From positions 1 through 64,000 of the forward strand of contig NZ_LZJI01000047.1 in assembly GCF_001667775.1 (NCBI RefSeq): a stretch of 64,000 bases of DNA. Direction: 5' to 3'. The translations under genes were made by a program, and so were the position numbers. The notes beneath the pieces were generated by a model. The model was not told where the DNA came from. It did no database searches and saw only the letters and a list, made by a program, of their open reading frames with translations. Of this stretch, positions 16,833-26,834 are shown in pieces. Position 1 is the stretch's first letter, and the number at the start of each line of letters is the position of its first letter. Source of the stretch: Mycobacterium sp. E1747 (GTDB taxonomy: Bacteria > Actinomycetota > Actinomycetes > Mycobacteriales > Mycobacteriaceae).

Positions 16833-17009
16833 GCTAGTGGCGGGTCGGGCGGGCCGGACCGCGGTTGCCTCGAAGCGCGTCGACGGGACTTGTCGGTGGC
16901 CGGTGATACAACGATTCGCATGCACGGGATCGACGCAGATTGTGACCTGCGACACGCCGGGCGTGTCGGCCACAGAGGCCTTACGACCAGCGAATTTCAG
17001 AATTGTTAT

Positions 17010-17057
17010 TCCGAACATGTTGTATCTCGACATCTTGTCAGCCACTAGGTGTAGTGT
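17010..17057 (+). promoter_or_regulatory. paired NrdR-like boxes before nrdH
   Basis: Box 2, CCACTAGGTGTAGTGT (17042-17057), has CACTA/TAGTG arms; box 1 (17010-17025, core AACATGTTGT) starts exactly 32 bp earlier, about three helical turns. The same 32-bp pairing is found before nrdF2. The rest of the 440-bp gap after the terminator shows two near copies of GGTTCACCA and nothing else I can name. Confidence 0.5.
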
Positions 17058-17271
17058 TTCGAGCACCGGCAGATCCCAGGTTCACCAGGCCGACCGGGCC
17101 CTGGTTCACCACCCGAAATCGGCTCACCGGGTCATTCGACCCCGACGGCCGCAGGACGGGAACGCGGGGGCTTGACGGGCCGCTGAAACACAGCGAAGAC
17201 AGCGTTTGTTGCAGTACCCGAGTAGTTGCCAGTCCGTTACAAGTCCCACCTTCCGCAGAGGAGCGGCTTCC

Positions 17272-17511
17272 ATGAGCATCACCGTGTACACCAAGCCGGC
17301 ATGCGTGCAGTGCAGCGCGACGTTCAAGGCCCTGGACAAGCAGGGCGTCGGCTACGAGAAGGTCGACATCACGCTCGACAACGAGGCGCGCGACTACGTA
17401 ATGGCGCTGGGATACTTGCAGGCCCCCGTGGTGGTGGCGGGCAACGATCACTGGTCGGGCTTCCGGCCGGACCGCATCAAGGCGCTCGCCGAATCGGCGC
17501 TGAGCGCCTGA
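17272..17511 (+). CDS. nrdH: glutaredoxin-like NrdH redoxin
   Basis: 79-residue electron donor for class Ib ribonucleotide reductase. Redox CxxC is KPACVQCSA near residue 8, and the C-terminal WSGFRPDRIK is the NrdH signature that distinguishes it from glutaredoxin and allows reduction by thioredoxin reductase. The ATG has AGAGGAG upstream. First gene of nrdHIE. Confidence 0.96.
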   Translation: MSITVYTKPACVQCSATFKALDKQGVGYEKVDITLDNEARDYVMALGYLQAPVVVAGNDHWSGFRPDRIKALAESALSA

Positions 17512-17554
17512 GTGTTTGGCGACGGACGGTAGGTAAGAAGGAGGTTGCGGTGCC

Positions 17555-18070
17555 ATGGATAGCACGCAGCGCAACCTGGCTTGGATGAGTGACGACCCGC
17601 AGCGCCCGGCTCGGGACATCGCTGCCGCATCAACGCCACTGGTCTATTTCTCCTCGGTGTCGGAGAACACCCATCGCTTCGTGGAGAAGCTGGGTGTTCC
17701 CGCCACGCGGATACCGCTGCACGGGCGCATCGAGGTCGACGAGCCGTACGTGCTGATACTGCCCACGTACGGCGGTGGCCGCGCCACCCCGGACCTCAAT
17801 GCCGGTGGCTATGTCCCCAAGCAGGTCATCGCATTTTTGAACAACGAGCAGAACCGGTCGTTGATCCGCGGTGTCATCGCCGCGGGCAACAACAACTTCG
17901 GTGCCGAATTCGCTTATGCGGGCAACGTCATCTCACGCAAATGCGGCGTTCCGTATCTCTACCGCTTCGAACTGATGGGAACCCCGGACGACGTGGAAGC
18001 CGTCCGCGCGGGCTTGGAAGAATTCTGGAAGGAACAGACGTGCCACCAACCGTCACTGCAGAGCCTGTAA
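17555..18070 (+). CDS. nrdI: flavodoxin NrdI for class Ib RNR
   Basis: Flavoprotein that supplies the oxidant for assembling the manganese-tyrosyl cofactor of NrdF. FMN loop [18 protein letters not shown], then LILPTYGGG and [13 protein letters not shown]. At 171 residues it is about 20 longer at the N-terminus than the M. tuberculosis protein; the ATG at 17555 has AAGGAGG 10 nt before it, so the extension is probably real, though ATG 17585 is possible. Its last 31 bp overlap nrdE. Confidence 0.94.
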   Translation: MDSTQRNLAWMSDDPQRPARDIAAASTPLVYFSSVSENTHRFVEKLGVPATRIPLHGRIEVDEPYVLILPTYGGGRATPDLNAGGYVPKQVIAFLNNEQNRSLIRGVIAAGNNNFGAEFAYAGNVISRKCGVPYLYRFELMGTPDDVEAVRAGLEEFWKEQTCHQPSLQSL

Positions 18071-20205
18071 CGTCCGGCGCGCACGCGTTGCCCGGTGAGA
18101 CGGACTACCATGCGCTGAACGCGATGCTGAATCTGTACGACGCCGACGGCAAGATTCAGTTCGACAAGGACGTGTTGGCGGCGCGCGAGTACTTCTTGCA
18201 GCACGTCAACCAGAACACCGTCTTCTTCCACAATCAGGACGAGAAGCTCGACTACCTGATCCGCGAAAACTATTACGAGCGTGAGGTTCTCGACCAGTAC
18301 TCGCGCAACTTCGTCAAGGACCTGCTGGACCGCGCCTACGCCAAGAAGTTTCGGTTCCCGACGTTCTTGGGCGCGTTCAAGTACTACACCTCCTACACGC
18401 TGAAAACGTTCGACGGGAAGCGCTACCTGGAGCGCTTCGAGGACCGCGTGGTCATGGTGGCGCTGACGCTGGCGGCCGGCGACACCGGACTGGCCGAGAA
18501 GCTGGTCGACGAGATCATCGACGGGCGGTTCCAGCCGGCCACCCCGACGTTTTTGAACTCCGGCAAGAAGCAGCGCGGCGAGCCGGTGAGCTGCTTTCTG
18601 CTGCGCATCGAGGACAACATGGAGTCGATCGGGCGCTCGATCAACTCCGCGCTCCAGCTGTCGAAGCGCGGCGGCGGGGTTGCGCTGCTGCTGAGCAACA
18701 TTCGCGAGCACGGCGCGCCGATCAAGAACATCGAGAACCAGTCTTCGGGCGTCATCCCGATCATGAAGCTGCTCGAGGACTCGTTCTCCTACGCCAATCA
18801 GCTGGGCGCGCGCCAGGGCGCCGGAGCGGTGTACCTGCACGCGCATCACCCCGACATCTACCGGTTCTTGGACACCAAGCGCGAGAACGCTGACGAGAAG
18901 ATCCGGATCAAGACGCTGAGCCTGGGTGTGGTGATCCCCGACATCACCTTCGAGCTCGCCAAGAAGAACGAGGACATGTACCTCTTCTCGCCGTATGACG
19001 TCGAGCGGGTCTACGGCGTGCCGTTCGCCGACATCTCGGTGACCGAGAAGTACTACGAGATGGTCGACGACGGGCGCATTCGCAAGACGAAGATCAAGGC
19101 GCGGGAGTTCTTCCAGACGCTGGCTGAGCTGCAGTTCGAGTCCGGTTATCCCTACATCATGTTCGAGGACACGGTGAACCGGGCGAACCCGATCGAGGGC
19201 AAGATCACTCATTCGAACCTGTGCTCGGAGATCCTGCAGGTGTCCACGCCCTCGGAGTTCAATGACGATCTGTCGTATTCCAAGGTGGGCAAGGACATTT
19301 CGTGCAACCTCGGTTCGCTAAACATCGCCAAGGCGATGGATTCGCCGGACTTCGCCCAGACGATCGAGGTGGCGATCCGCGCGCTGACCGCGGTGAGCGA
19401 CCAGACGCATATCACGTCGGTGCCGTCAATCGAGCAGGGCAACAACGAGTCTCATGCGATCGGGCTGGGACAGATGAATCTGCACGGCTACCTCGCCCGG
19501 GAGCGCATTTTCTACGGCTCCGAGGAAGGCATCGACTTCACCAACATCTACTTCTATACGGTGCTCTACCACGCGCTGCGGGCGTCGAACCGCATCGCCA
19601 TCGAACGGGGTCGGGCGTTCGGCGGATTCGAGCGGTCCAAGTACGCCTCGGGCGAGTTCTTCGACAAGTACACCGAGCAGGTGTGGGAGCCGCAGACCGA
19701 CAAGGTGCGTCAGTTGTTCGCCGATGCGGAGATCCGGATCCCGACCCAGGACGACTGGAAGCGATTGAAGGAGTCGGTCAAGGCGCACGGCATCTACAAC
19801 CAGAACCTGCAGGCCGTCCCGCCGACGGGGTCGATCTCCTACATCAACCACTCGACCAGCTCGATCCACCCGATCGCCAGCAAGGTGGAGATCCGCAAGG
19901 AAGGCAAGATCGGCCGCGTCTACTACCCCGCGCCCTACATGACCAACGACAACCTGGAGTACTTCCAGGACGCCTACGAAATCGGCTACGAGAAGGTCAT
20001 CGACACCTACGCCGCTGCCACCCAGCACGTCGACCAGGGGCTGAGCCTGACGCTGTTCTTCAAGGACACCGCCACCACTCGCGACGTGAACAAGGCGCAG
20101 ATCTACGCCTGGCGCAAGGGAATCAAGACGCTGTACTACATCCGGCTGCGGCAGATGGCTCTGGAGGGCACCGAGGTCGAGGGCTGCGTGTCCTGCATGC
20201 TGTAG
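18040..20205 (+). CDS. nrdE: class Ib ribonucleotide reductase alpha subunit
   Basis: Catalytic subunit reducing ribonucleoside diphosphates, 721 residues from GTG 18040, which overlaps nrdI by 31 bp and has GGAAGGAAC before it. Active-site SNLCSEILQ gives the conserved Asn, thiyl Cys and Glu; [10 protein letters not shown] and EPVSCFLL form the other redox region; the terminal EGCVSCML holds the C-terminal thiol pair that NrdH reduces. It lacks the ATP-cone of class Ia enzymes, as expected for NrdE. Confidence 0.96.
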   Translation: MPPTVTAEPVTSGAHALPGETDYHALNAMLNLYDADGKIQFDKDVLAAREYFLQHVNQNTVFFHNQDEKLDYLIRENYYEREVLDQYSRNFVKDLLDRAYAKKFRFPTFLGAFKYYTSYTLKTFDGKRYLERFEDRVVMVALTLAAGDTGLAEKLVDEIIDGRFQPATPTFLNSGKKQRGEPVSCFLLRIEDNMESIGRSINSALQLSKRGGGVALLLSNIREHGAPIKNIENQSSGVIPIMKLLEDSFSYANQLGARQGAGAVYLHAHHPDIYRFLDTKRENADEKIRIKTLSLGVVIPDITFELAKKNEDMYLFSPYDVERVYGVPFADISVTEKYYEMVDDGRIRKTKIKAREFFQTLAELQFESGYPYIMFEDTVNRANPIEGKITHSNLCSEILQVSTPSEFNDDLSYSKVGKDISCNLGSLNIAKAMDSPDFAQTIEVAIRALTAVSDQTHITSVPSIEQGNNESHAIGLGQMNLHGYLARERIFYGSEEGIDFTNIYFYTVLYHALRASNRIAIERGRAFGGFERSKYASGEFFDKYTEQVWEPQTDKVRQLFADAEIRIPTQDDWKRLKESVKAHGIYNQNLQAVPPTGSISYINHSTSSIHPIASKVEIRKEGKIGRVYYPAPYMTNDNLEYFQDAYEIGYEKVIDTYAAATQHVDQGLSLTLFFKDTATTRDVNKAQIYAWRKGIKTLYYIRLRQMALEGTEVEGCVSCML

Positions 20206-20270
20206 GCCTCACGTCGGGTGCGTGTGCTCAGTCTGCCCAGGTCAGGGGCTTGTCGGGCACCCGGAGGGGT

Positions 20271-21017
20271 ATGGTGCTTGATGTGGTGAGAATTCCGCGA
20301 CCGTCCCACCCCAGCGTCAAGCCGCCCGGGGCGAAGGTCGACGCGCGCAGCGAGCGCTGGCGCGAACACCGCAAGAAGGTACGCGGCGAGATCGTGGATG
20401 CGGCCTTCCGCGCCATCGATCGCCTGGGCCCCGAGCTGAGCGTTCGCGAGATCGCCGAGGAAGCCGGCACCGCCAAGCCGAAGATCTACCGGCATTTCCA
20501 CGACAAGTCGGACCTGTTCCAGGCCATCGGGGAACGGCTGCGCGACATGCTCTGGGCGGCGATCTTCCCGTCGGTCGATCTGAAGACCGACTCGGCGCGC
20601 GAGGTGATCCGACGGGCCGTCGATGAATACGTCGCCCTCGTCGACCTGCACCCCAATGTGCTGCGGGTCTTCATCCAGGGCCGCTCCGCGGCCAGCCCCC
20701 AGATCCTCAACGAGGGCCGGGGGATCACGTTGGCGATGGCCGACCTGTTCGACAACGAGCTGCGCGAGATGGAGCTCGACCACGCGGCGTTCGAGCTGGC
20801 CGCGCACGCGGCCTTCGGGTCGGCCGCGTCGGCCACCGAATGGTGGCTGGGCCCGGACCCGCAAAGCGCGCGCCGCATGCCGCGTGACCAGTTCGTCGCC
20901 CACCTGACGACCATCATGGTCGGGGTCATCGTCGGCACCGCCGAGGCGCTCGGCATCACGCTCGACCCCGACCGGCCGGTTCAAAGCGTGGTACCGAGCA
21001 ACCCCGCGGCGAGCTGA
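20271..21017 (+). CDS. TetR-family regulator (Rv3050c-like)
   Basis: 248 residues. Helix-turn-helix LSVREIAEEAGTAKPKIYRH. ATG 20271 has CGGAGGGG just before it. It lies 65 bp after nrdE and 104 bp before a flavin monooxygenase gene in the same direction. A dyad ATACCC...GGGTAT in the second gap suggests that it regulates the monooxygenase. C-terminal residues after GVIVGTAEALGI are unstructured. Confidence 0.88.
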   Translation: MVLDVVRIPRPSHPSVKPPGAKVDARSERWREHRKKVRGEIVDAAFRAIDRLGPELSVREIAEEAGTAKPKIYRHFHDKSDLFQAIGERLRDMLWAAIFPSVDLKTDSAREVIRRAVDEYVALVDLHPNVLRVFIQGRSAASPQILNEGRGITLAMADLFDNELREMELDHAAFELAAHAAFGSAASATEWWLGPDPQSARRMPRDQFVAHLTTIMVGVIVGTAEALGITLDPDRPVQSVVPSNPAAS

Positions 21018-21071
21018 GGACTTTTGGCACGTTGACATCGTTCCGGCGATCGTCAACACTCGTGCCATCCG

Positions 21072-21091
21072 ATACCCTGGGTACCGGGTAT
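21072..21091. promoter_or_regulatory. dyad operator before the monooxygenase gene
   Basis: ATACCC, 8 nt (TGGGTACC), GGGTAT, 31 bp before the start codon; the centre also carries GGTACC. Likely target of the upstream TetR protein. Confidence 0.45.
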
Positions 21092-21121
21092 ATAGGTAGC
21101 TAACAGGAAGATCGACCTACC

Positions 21122-22666
21122 GTGACCGACGTTGTGACACACGCGGAACCGACATCCGCACACCAGCCCGTGCACACCCGCGCCATCATCATCGGGACCG
21201 GGTTCTCCGGCCTGGGCATGGCGATCCGGCTGCAGCAGCAAGGCGTGGACTTCGTCATCCTGGAAAAGTTCGACGACGTCGGCGGTACCTGGCGCGACAA
21301 CAGTTACCCGGGCTGCGCCTGCGACATCCCGTCACACCTGTATTCGTTCTCCTTCGAGCCCAAGCCCGACTGGAAGAACCCGTTCTCGTATCAGCCCGAG
21401 ATCTGGGACTACCTCAAGGGAGTCACCGAGAAATACGGGCTGCGCCGCTACATCGAGTTCGACTCGCACGTCGATCGGGCCCACTGGGACGACGACGAGC
21501 AGCGCTGGCACGTCTTCACCGAGGACGGCCGCGAATTCGTCGGGCAGTTCCTGATCTCAGGAGCGGGCGCGCTGCACATCCCGTCCCTGCCCGACATCGA
21601 TGGTCGCGACGAATTCCGCGGTCCCGCTTTCCATTCCGCGGAATGGGACCACACAGTCGACCTGACCGGCAAGCGGGTGGCGATGATCGGTACCGGCGCC
21701 AGCGCGATCCAGATCGTGCCGGAGATCGTCGGGCAGGTCGCCGAGCTTCAGCTCTACCAGCGCACTCCGCCGTGGGTGGTGCCGCGCTCCAACCCCGAGA
21801 TTCCGGTGGCGGTGCGCCGGGCCATGGCGAACGTCCCGGGCCTGCGGGCGCTGGTGCGTCTGGCGATCTACTGGGGACAAGAGGCGCTGGCCATCGGCAT
21901 GACCAAGCGTCCCAACGCGCTGAAGTTCATCGAGGCCTACGTCAAATACAACATCCGCCGGTCGGTCAAAGACCGCGAACTGCGCCGCAAGCTGACCCCG
22001 CACTACCGCATCGGGTGCAAGCGAATCCTGAACTCCTCCACCTATTACCGTGCGGTCGCGGATCCGAAGACGGAACTGATCACCGATCACATCGCGCGGA
22101 TCACGCCCACCGGGATCGTCACCGCCGACGGCAAAGAGCGCGAGGTCGACGTGATCGTGTACGGCACCGGATTCCACGTCACCGACTCCTACACCTATGT
22201 GCAGATCAAGGGCCACAACGGTGAGGACCTGGTGGACCGCTGGAACCGGGAGGGCATCGCCGCCCACCGCGGCATCACCGTCGCCGACATGCCCAACCTG
22301 TTCTTCCTGCTGGGACCGAACACCGGCCTGGGCCACAACTCGGTGGTGTTCATGATCGAGTCCCAGATTCGCTACGTCGCGAGCGCGATCAAGACCTGCG
22401 ACAAGCTGGGCGTGCAGGCGCTCGCCCCCACCCGCGCCGCCCAAGACGCCTTCAACGACGAGTTGCAGCGCCGGCTGGGGCCGTCGGTGTGGAACAGCGG
22501 TGGCTGCGCCAGCTGGTATCTCGACGAGCACGGCAAGAACACCGTGCTGTGGGGCGGCTACACCTGGGAGTACTGGCGGGAGACGCGCTCGGTCAAGCCC
22601 GAGGAGTACGAGTTCTTCGGCAGCGGGTCAGGCGCCAAGCGCGCGGCGGCGGCCGCGCGGGGCTGA
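21122..22666 (+). CDS. Baeyer-Villiger type flavin monooxygenase
   Basis: FAD/NADPH monooxygenase of 514 residues (Rv3049c-like). FAD loop GTGFSGLGMAI, the Baeyer-Villiger fingerprint FRGPAFHSAEWD (FxGxxxHxxxW) near residue 163, NADPH loop GTGASAIQIVPEI, and GTGFHVTDSY further on. It would insert oxygen into a ketone to give an ester or oxidise sulfur. In M. tuberculosis the homologue group includes EthA-like enzymes, but specificity cannot be read here. Start GTG 21122. Confidence 0.9.
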   Translation: MTDVVTHAEPTSAHQPVHTRAIIIGTGFSGLGMAIRLQQQGVDFVILEKFDDVGGTWRDNSYPGCACDIPSHLYSFSFEPKPDWKNPFSYQPEIWDYLKGVTEKYGLRRYIEFDSHVDRAHWDDDEQRWHVFTEDGREFVGQFLISGAGALHIPSLPDIDGRDEFRGPAFHSAEWDHTVDLTGKRVAMIGTGASAIQIVPEIVGQVAELQLYQRTPPWVVPRSNPEIPVAVRRAMANVPGLRALVRLAIYWGQEALAIGMTKRPNALKFIEAYVKYNIRRSVKDRELRRKLTPHYRIGCKRILNSSTYYRAVADPKTELITDHIARITPTGIVTADGKEREVDVIVYGTGFHVTDSYTYVQIKGHNGEDLVDRWNREGIAAHRGITVADMPNLFFLLGPNTGLGHNSVVFMIESQIRYVASAIKTCDKLGVQALAPTRAAQDAFNDELQRRLGPSVWNSGGCASWYLDEHGKNTVLWGGYTWEYWRETRSVKPEEYEFFGSGSGAKRAAAAARG

Positions 22667-22742
22667 GCCGATGGGCCGGCCCCCCGCGATTTGCTTTCAT
22701 TCGCCGATGTGAGCCGCCGTCGAGCTCTTACACTGATGGGAC

Positions 22743-23201
22743 ATGTGCGCCTATCAGATCGTCGTGGTCGGCACCGATGGCTCGGACTCGTCGCTCCGTG
22801 CGGTGGAGCGCGCCGCAGCGACGGCCGCGCATCACGGCGCGACATTGATCGTCGCGACGGCGCACCTCCCCGTTCCCGAGGAACGCGGCCGCTACGCCAT
22901 CCCCCCGGGGAGCGACCACGGTCAGGACTACCGGACCCTGGGCAAGGCCCCCTTCTATGCGATCCTGCAGAACGCCAGGGAGCGGGCGCACCAGGCCGGG
23001 GCCAAGAACGTGGAGGAGAGGGCCATCGTCGGTTCGCCGATCAACGCGCTGGTGCAGCTCGCCGAGGAGGTCAATGCCGACCTTCTGGTGGTCGGCAACG
23101 TCGGCCTCAACAGCGTCGCGGGGCGGCTACTGGGGTCTGTCCCATCCGAAGTCTCCCGCCGGGCAAAGACCGACGTCCTGATCGTTTACACCTCCGGCTG
23201 A
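22743..23201 (+). CDS. universal stress protein, Rv1636-like
   Basis: Single-domain USP of 152 residues. N-terminal VVVGTDGSDSS and the nucleotide loop VVGNVGLNSVAGRLLGSVP (G-2x-G-9x-G-S) are intact, so it should bind ATP or cAMP. It closely resembles Rv1636, a cAMP-binding USP, but sits at a different locus, so it is likely a paralogue or a moved copy. A 145-bp gap follows before the convergent TetR gene. Confidence 0.9.
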   Translation: MCAYQIVVVGTDGSDSSLRAVERAAATAAHHGATLIVATAHLPVPEERGRYAIPPGSDHGQDYRTLGKAPFYAILQNARERAHQAGAKNVEERAIVGSPINALVQLAEEVNADLLVVGNVGLNSVAGRLLGSVPSEVSRRAKTDVLIVYTSG

Positions 23202-23275
23202 TCTTGCGACCCGCGGCCGAGCGCCTGAGCGTCGGCCGAAGCGGTTGGGGCGCTGTGCCATTGGCCTGAGGCCGC

Positions 23276-23344
23276 ATGGATTTGGACAAGTGGCACACCA
23301 ACGCCGAAGAACTTGTCGTTCTCGGTGTTGCCGAAGCCAAGTAG
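23276..23344 (+). CDS. possible 22-codon small ORF
   Basis: ATG to TAG, MDLDKWHTNAEELVVLGVAEAK, with ordinary amino-acid composition. No ribosome site is evident and an in-frame stop lies three codons upstream. It may be a small protein, a decayed gene end, or chance. Confidence 0.15.
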   Translation: MDLDKWHTNAEELVVLGVAEAK

Positions 23345-23345
23345 C

Positions 23346-23882
23346 TCAGCGGCTCAGCAGGTTGGCGAAAGCCTGCGCGGCGGCGTCGACGCCGGCGTCG
23401 TCGTTGGTGGCGGCCAGATCCAGCAGCAGGCCGCGGATGACGGCCAGCCCGAGCCGGGCCAGCGCGGGGTCCGAATCGGCGTCCAGCTCTGCAATTTTCG
23501 CGAGCCATCCGTCGACCGCGCCGGGAACCATTCGCGCGAACGGCTTTTCGCCTTGGGCCGCGCGCGCGTAGCACTCGAAGAAGAGGCGTTCGGCTTGGCG
23601 CAGCTCGGGTCGGCGGACGTCGGCCCACATGGCGGCGAATCCCTCGGCCGGTGTCCGGGGCAGATCGGCCAGGACCCCCATCTGGCGGCGCTCCACCTCC
23701 TCGACGACGGCCAGCAACATGTCCTCGCGAGAACCGAAGTGGTGCAACAGCATTCGGTGGCTGGTGCCGACCGCGGTAGCCACGTCGCGCAACGATCGGT
23801 CGCCGACGCCGCCCGCCGCGAACTCGGTGACCAGTGCGTCGAGCAGCTGCCGGCGCCGTTCGGAATCTTCAGTGCGCGCCAT
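23346..23882 (-). CDS. TetR-family regulator paired with an SRPBCC gene
   Basis: 178 residues from ATG 23882. DNA-binding region RSLRDVATAVGTSHRMLLHHF. Its first 14 bp overlap the end of the SRPBCC gene, which reads into it; the two form an operon driven from the palindrome at 24311-24328. Not present here in M. tuberculosis as far as I recall. Confidence 0.85.
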   Translation of the reverse strand: MARTEDSERRRQLLDALVTEFAAGGVGDRSLRDVATAVGTSHRMLLHHFGSREDMLLAVVEEVERRQMGVLADLPRTPAEGFAAMWADVRRPELRQAERLFFECYARAAQGEKPFARMVPGAVDGWLAKIAELDADSDPALARLGLAVIRGLLLDLAATNDDAGVDAAAQAFANLLSR

Positions 23883-24312
23883 CGGCACGGCTGAGTTGCT
23901 CAGACCGGGCCTTGAGTCCTTGAGCCTCAAGTTTGAGGAACCGCTTGGTCTTGTTGGCCATCAGCCGGCCGACCAGCGCGCCGAGCGCACCGCGCTGATC
24001 CAGTTGCTGACGTACCAGGGTGCGACCGCTGGGCAGCGCGATGACGTCGTGCCGGGCGCTCACGAGCGCACCGGGGGAGCGCTGTACCCATGTCCACGAC
24101 GAGCCCGAGTCGATCTCGGTGACCATCCAGACCAGCTTCGCCATGCCGGGCTGCTTGATCGCGAACCGCCTGCCGACCGCGAGCGCGGGCCCGTCCCGCC
24201 CGACCAGCGACGTCACCGAAGCGGTCCACTCCGGCCAGCGCTGGACGTCGCTGAAGACATCCCACACCAGCTGCGGTGGCGCGTCGATCTCGATGCTGTC
24301 TTCGGTAATCAT
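23869..24312 (-). CDS. SRPBCC / polyketide-cyclase-like protein
   Basis: 147 residues with the START-like helix-grip pattern: SIEIDAPPQLVWDVFSDVQR, WPEWTASV, then a strand-rich body and a long C-terminal helix (MANKTKRFLKLEAQGLKARS). Such proteins hold a hydrophobic ligand; enzymatic function is not evident. The ATG at 24312 overlaps the operator palindrome, so its repressor, probably the downstream TetR, would act directly at the start site. Confidence 0.82.
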   Translation of the reverse strand: MITEDSIEIDAPPQLVWDVFSDVQRWPEWTASVTSLVGRDGPALAVGRRFAIKQPGMAKLVWMVTEIDSGSSWTWVQRSPGALVSARHDVIALPSGRTLVRQQLDQRGALGALVGRLMANKTKRFLKLEAQGLKARSEQLSRADGAH

Positions 24313-24328
24313 GTACCAAATGGTACAT
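24311..24328. promoter_or_regulatory. operator palindrome at the SRPBCC gene start
   Basis: ATGTACC, AAAT, GGTACAT: perfect 7-bp arms with the SRPBCC start codon at one edge. Confidence 0.55.
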
Positions 24329-24423
24329 CCAGGCCGATGCTTCGGTAGGGGGCTCAAGACCCGCGCCAACCGCGTAATACTGGGGTAGTGCAACCGGATG
24401 CGGGGTGTGTCCGCGACACGCAA

Positions 24424-24471
24424 ACACAAGTTCTTGTGTTCCGCTGCGTTGTCGTACCCCAGGGGTAGTGT
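24424..24471 (+). promoter_or_regulatory. paired NrdR boxes before nrdF2
   Basis: Box 1 ACACAAGTTCTTGTGT (24424-24439) has perfect ACACAAG/CTTGTGT arms; box 2 ACCCCAGGGGTAGTGT (24456-24471) starts 32 bp later. NrdR binds tandem boxes spaced by whole helical turns. Confidence 0.65.
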
Positions 24472-24508
24472 TTGGGGCCTGACGTCCCTCAGGCAAAACG
24501 GCGTGTGA

Positions 24509-25495
<987 letters not shown>

Positions 25496-25528
25496 AGCCG
25501 CAGTTCAGCAGTCTCGGCGTACCGCGAC

Positions 25529-25548
25529 GCCTCCCGCCTTAGGGAGGC
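25529..25548 (+). terminator. hairpin after nrdF2
   Basis: GCCTCCC, 6-nt loop, GGGAGGC, 34 bp after the nrdF2 stop; it overlaps the last codons of the convergent repeat-protein gene. Confidence 0.5.
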
Positions 25549-25856
25549 GGGGGTGGCACGACGGGTCGGCACACATTGGCCCCCGGGTCCCACCAGTTGC
25601 CGGGGCCGCAGTCGGGCGGTGGTGTTCCCAATGGTTGGCAGGCGTTGGCGCCTGGGTTCCACCAGTTGCCGGGGCCGCAGTCGGGCGGTGGTGTCCCTAA
25701 TGGTTGGCAGGCGTTGGCGCCTGGGTTCCACCAGTTGCCGGGGCCGCAGTCGGGGGGCTGAGCCGAGCTCATCCCCGGAGTCACCGCTGTCACGTACGCC
25801 ATCGGGGCTAGTGCCATCATGGCGACGCCGGCCACCCGGCGAATGAGCTTGCTCAT
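25539..25856 (-). CDS. secreted protein with three 23-residue Cys/Trp repeats
   Basis: 105 residues. Signal peptide of about 32 residues ending MSSA before Q. The mature part is three near-identical 23-residue units, PPDCGPGNWWNPGANACQPL then GTP, each with two cysteines and a Trp pair, and a PPPPP tail. The cysteines could form one disulfide per unit. ATG 25856 has GGGAGG upstream. No enzyme motif; I do not recognise a characterised family. A cell-wall or secreted adhesin-like role is only a guess. Confidence 0.8.
   Translation of the reverse strand: MSKLIRRVAGVAMMALAPMAYVTAVTPGMSSAQPPDCGPGNWWNPGANACQPLGTPPPDCGPGNWWNPGANACQPLGTPPPDCGPGNWWDPGANVCRPVVPPPPP
25584..25757. repeat. tandem 69-bp repeats inside the secreted protein gene
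   Basis: Units starting CCACCAGTTGC at about 25590, 25659 and 25728, nearly identical at DNA level, period 69 bp. Copy number could vary between strains. Confidence 0.8.
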
Positions 25857-26102
25857 CGAAGGACCTCCCATCAGGAAACCTGCAGATCCTAGAGATTGAC
25901 CCTGACGTTGAGTCTTAAACTGTCGACTCGCTTTGGGCGCGGCCCGGCCGAAGGAGGGCATACATGCGGCAACTTTTCGCCAGGCGCCGCTGGTCGCCTG
26001 ACCGTGCTGTTCTTGGCGGACTAGTACTTCTGGCCGCAGATCGGTTGAGAATCGGGCCGGCCGCACACGTCGGGGGGGAGGGACTGGGGCCGGCCCGATC
26101 TC

Positions 26103-26678
26103 CTATTCAGACACCGGCTGGGTCGATTTTCTTCCCGCAGGATTCTTGGCGCTCCCAGCGGGCGGCGCCACCCAGGCCTGCAACACTTTGCGGCCCATCA
26201 ACTGGCAGCCGTGGGTATGCGCCAATTGCTTTGCGGCCCTTGTGAATTCCTGGTTGGTCACCACGATGCTCCTGGCGCACCCGTGGTGGCGGGCGCCGGA
26301 GACGACCTGCTGGACGGCCGCGACACCCACCGATTTGCCGTAGCGCTTGCACTGGACCGCCACCGAATGGCCGTCCTTCTCCGCGATCAGGTCGACTCCG
26401 TAGTCGCCGACCGGCGGCGTGAACGTGACCCGCCAGCCCGCGCGGCGCAGGCGGGCGGCCACATAACCCTCGAACTCGACCCCGCCCATCGCGTCGATCG
26501 CCCGCATGGTGGCGACGGCGCGCCCACCGCGCGGCCATCGGCGGTTGGTTGACCACGCAACCAGCACCTCTAGCAGCAGCATCAGGTAGAACGCCCCGAA
26601 CCCCATCCCGAGACTGTGCTCGACGACGCCGACGAACAGCCCGCAGGCCAGGGGGATGACGACGAGTGCGGTGAGCAC
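26103..26678 (-). CDS. membrane-anchored Mrr-type restriction endonuclease domain
   Basis: 191 residues. Two hydrophobic segments at the N-terminus (LTALVVIPLACGLFVGVV and FGAFYLMLLLEVLVAW) are followed by an Mrr_cat fold: MGGVEFEGYVAARLRRAGW, then the nuclease core GDYGVDLIAEKDGHSVAVQC with KRY, i.e. D...xVQxK of the PD-(D/E)xK group, all residues present. It may cut foreign or modified DNA near the membrane. No methylase or specificity subunit lies beside it, so it is either solitary and modification-dependent or has a repair role. Confidence 0.8.
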   Translation of the reverse strand: MLTALVVIPLACGLFVGVVEHSLGMGFGAFYLMLLLEVLVAWSTNRRWPRGGRAVATMRAIDAMGGVEFEGYVAARLRRAGWRVTFTPPVGDYGVDLIAEKDGHSVAVQCKRYGKSVGVAAVQQVVSGARHHGCARSIVVTNQEFTRAAKQLAHTHGCQLMGRKVLQAWVAPPAGSAKNPAGRKSTQPVSE

Positions 26679-26834
26679 GCCTCGATCGTAGGGAGGGGCG
26701 ACGACAAAACCTGGTCATTAACCGCAAGGGGCGCACCCGACGCGCAGATGTTCGGGCCATGAATGGCATGTGAATAGTGGGGATCAGGGGACGGCTCGCT
26801 AGCGCGGGTGCTGGCGCTGCCCGACACTGTTCTG

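Noticed and set aside
17959..19212. 417-codon minus-strand frame opposite nrdE
   Set aside because: Antisense shadow of nrdE, without family features.
19302..20270. Long frame running through the 3' part of nrdE into the TetR gene
   Set aside because: It is an off-frame shadow of nrdE; only the part from 20271 has TetR homology and a ribosome site.
22743..23201. USP gene as part of the DosR regulon
   Set aside because: No 20-bp DosR box (GGGACTTNNGGCCC-like) is visible upstream.
25584..25757. Tandem 69-bp units considered as a CRISPR array
   Set aside because: No distinct spacers; the units are coding repeats of a secreted protein.
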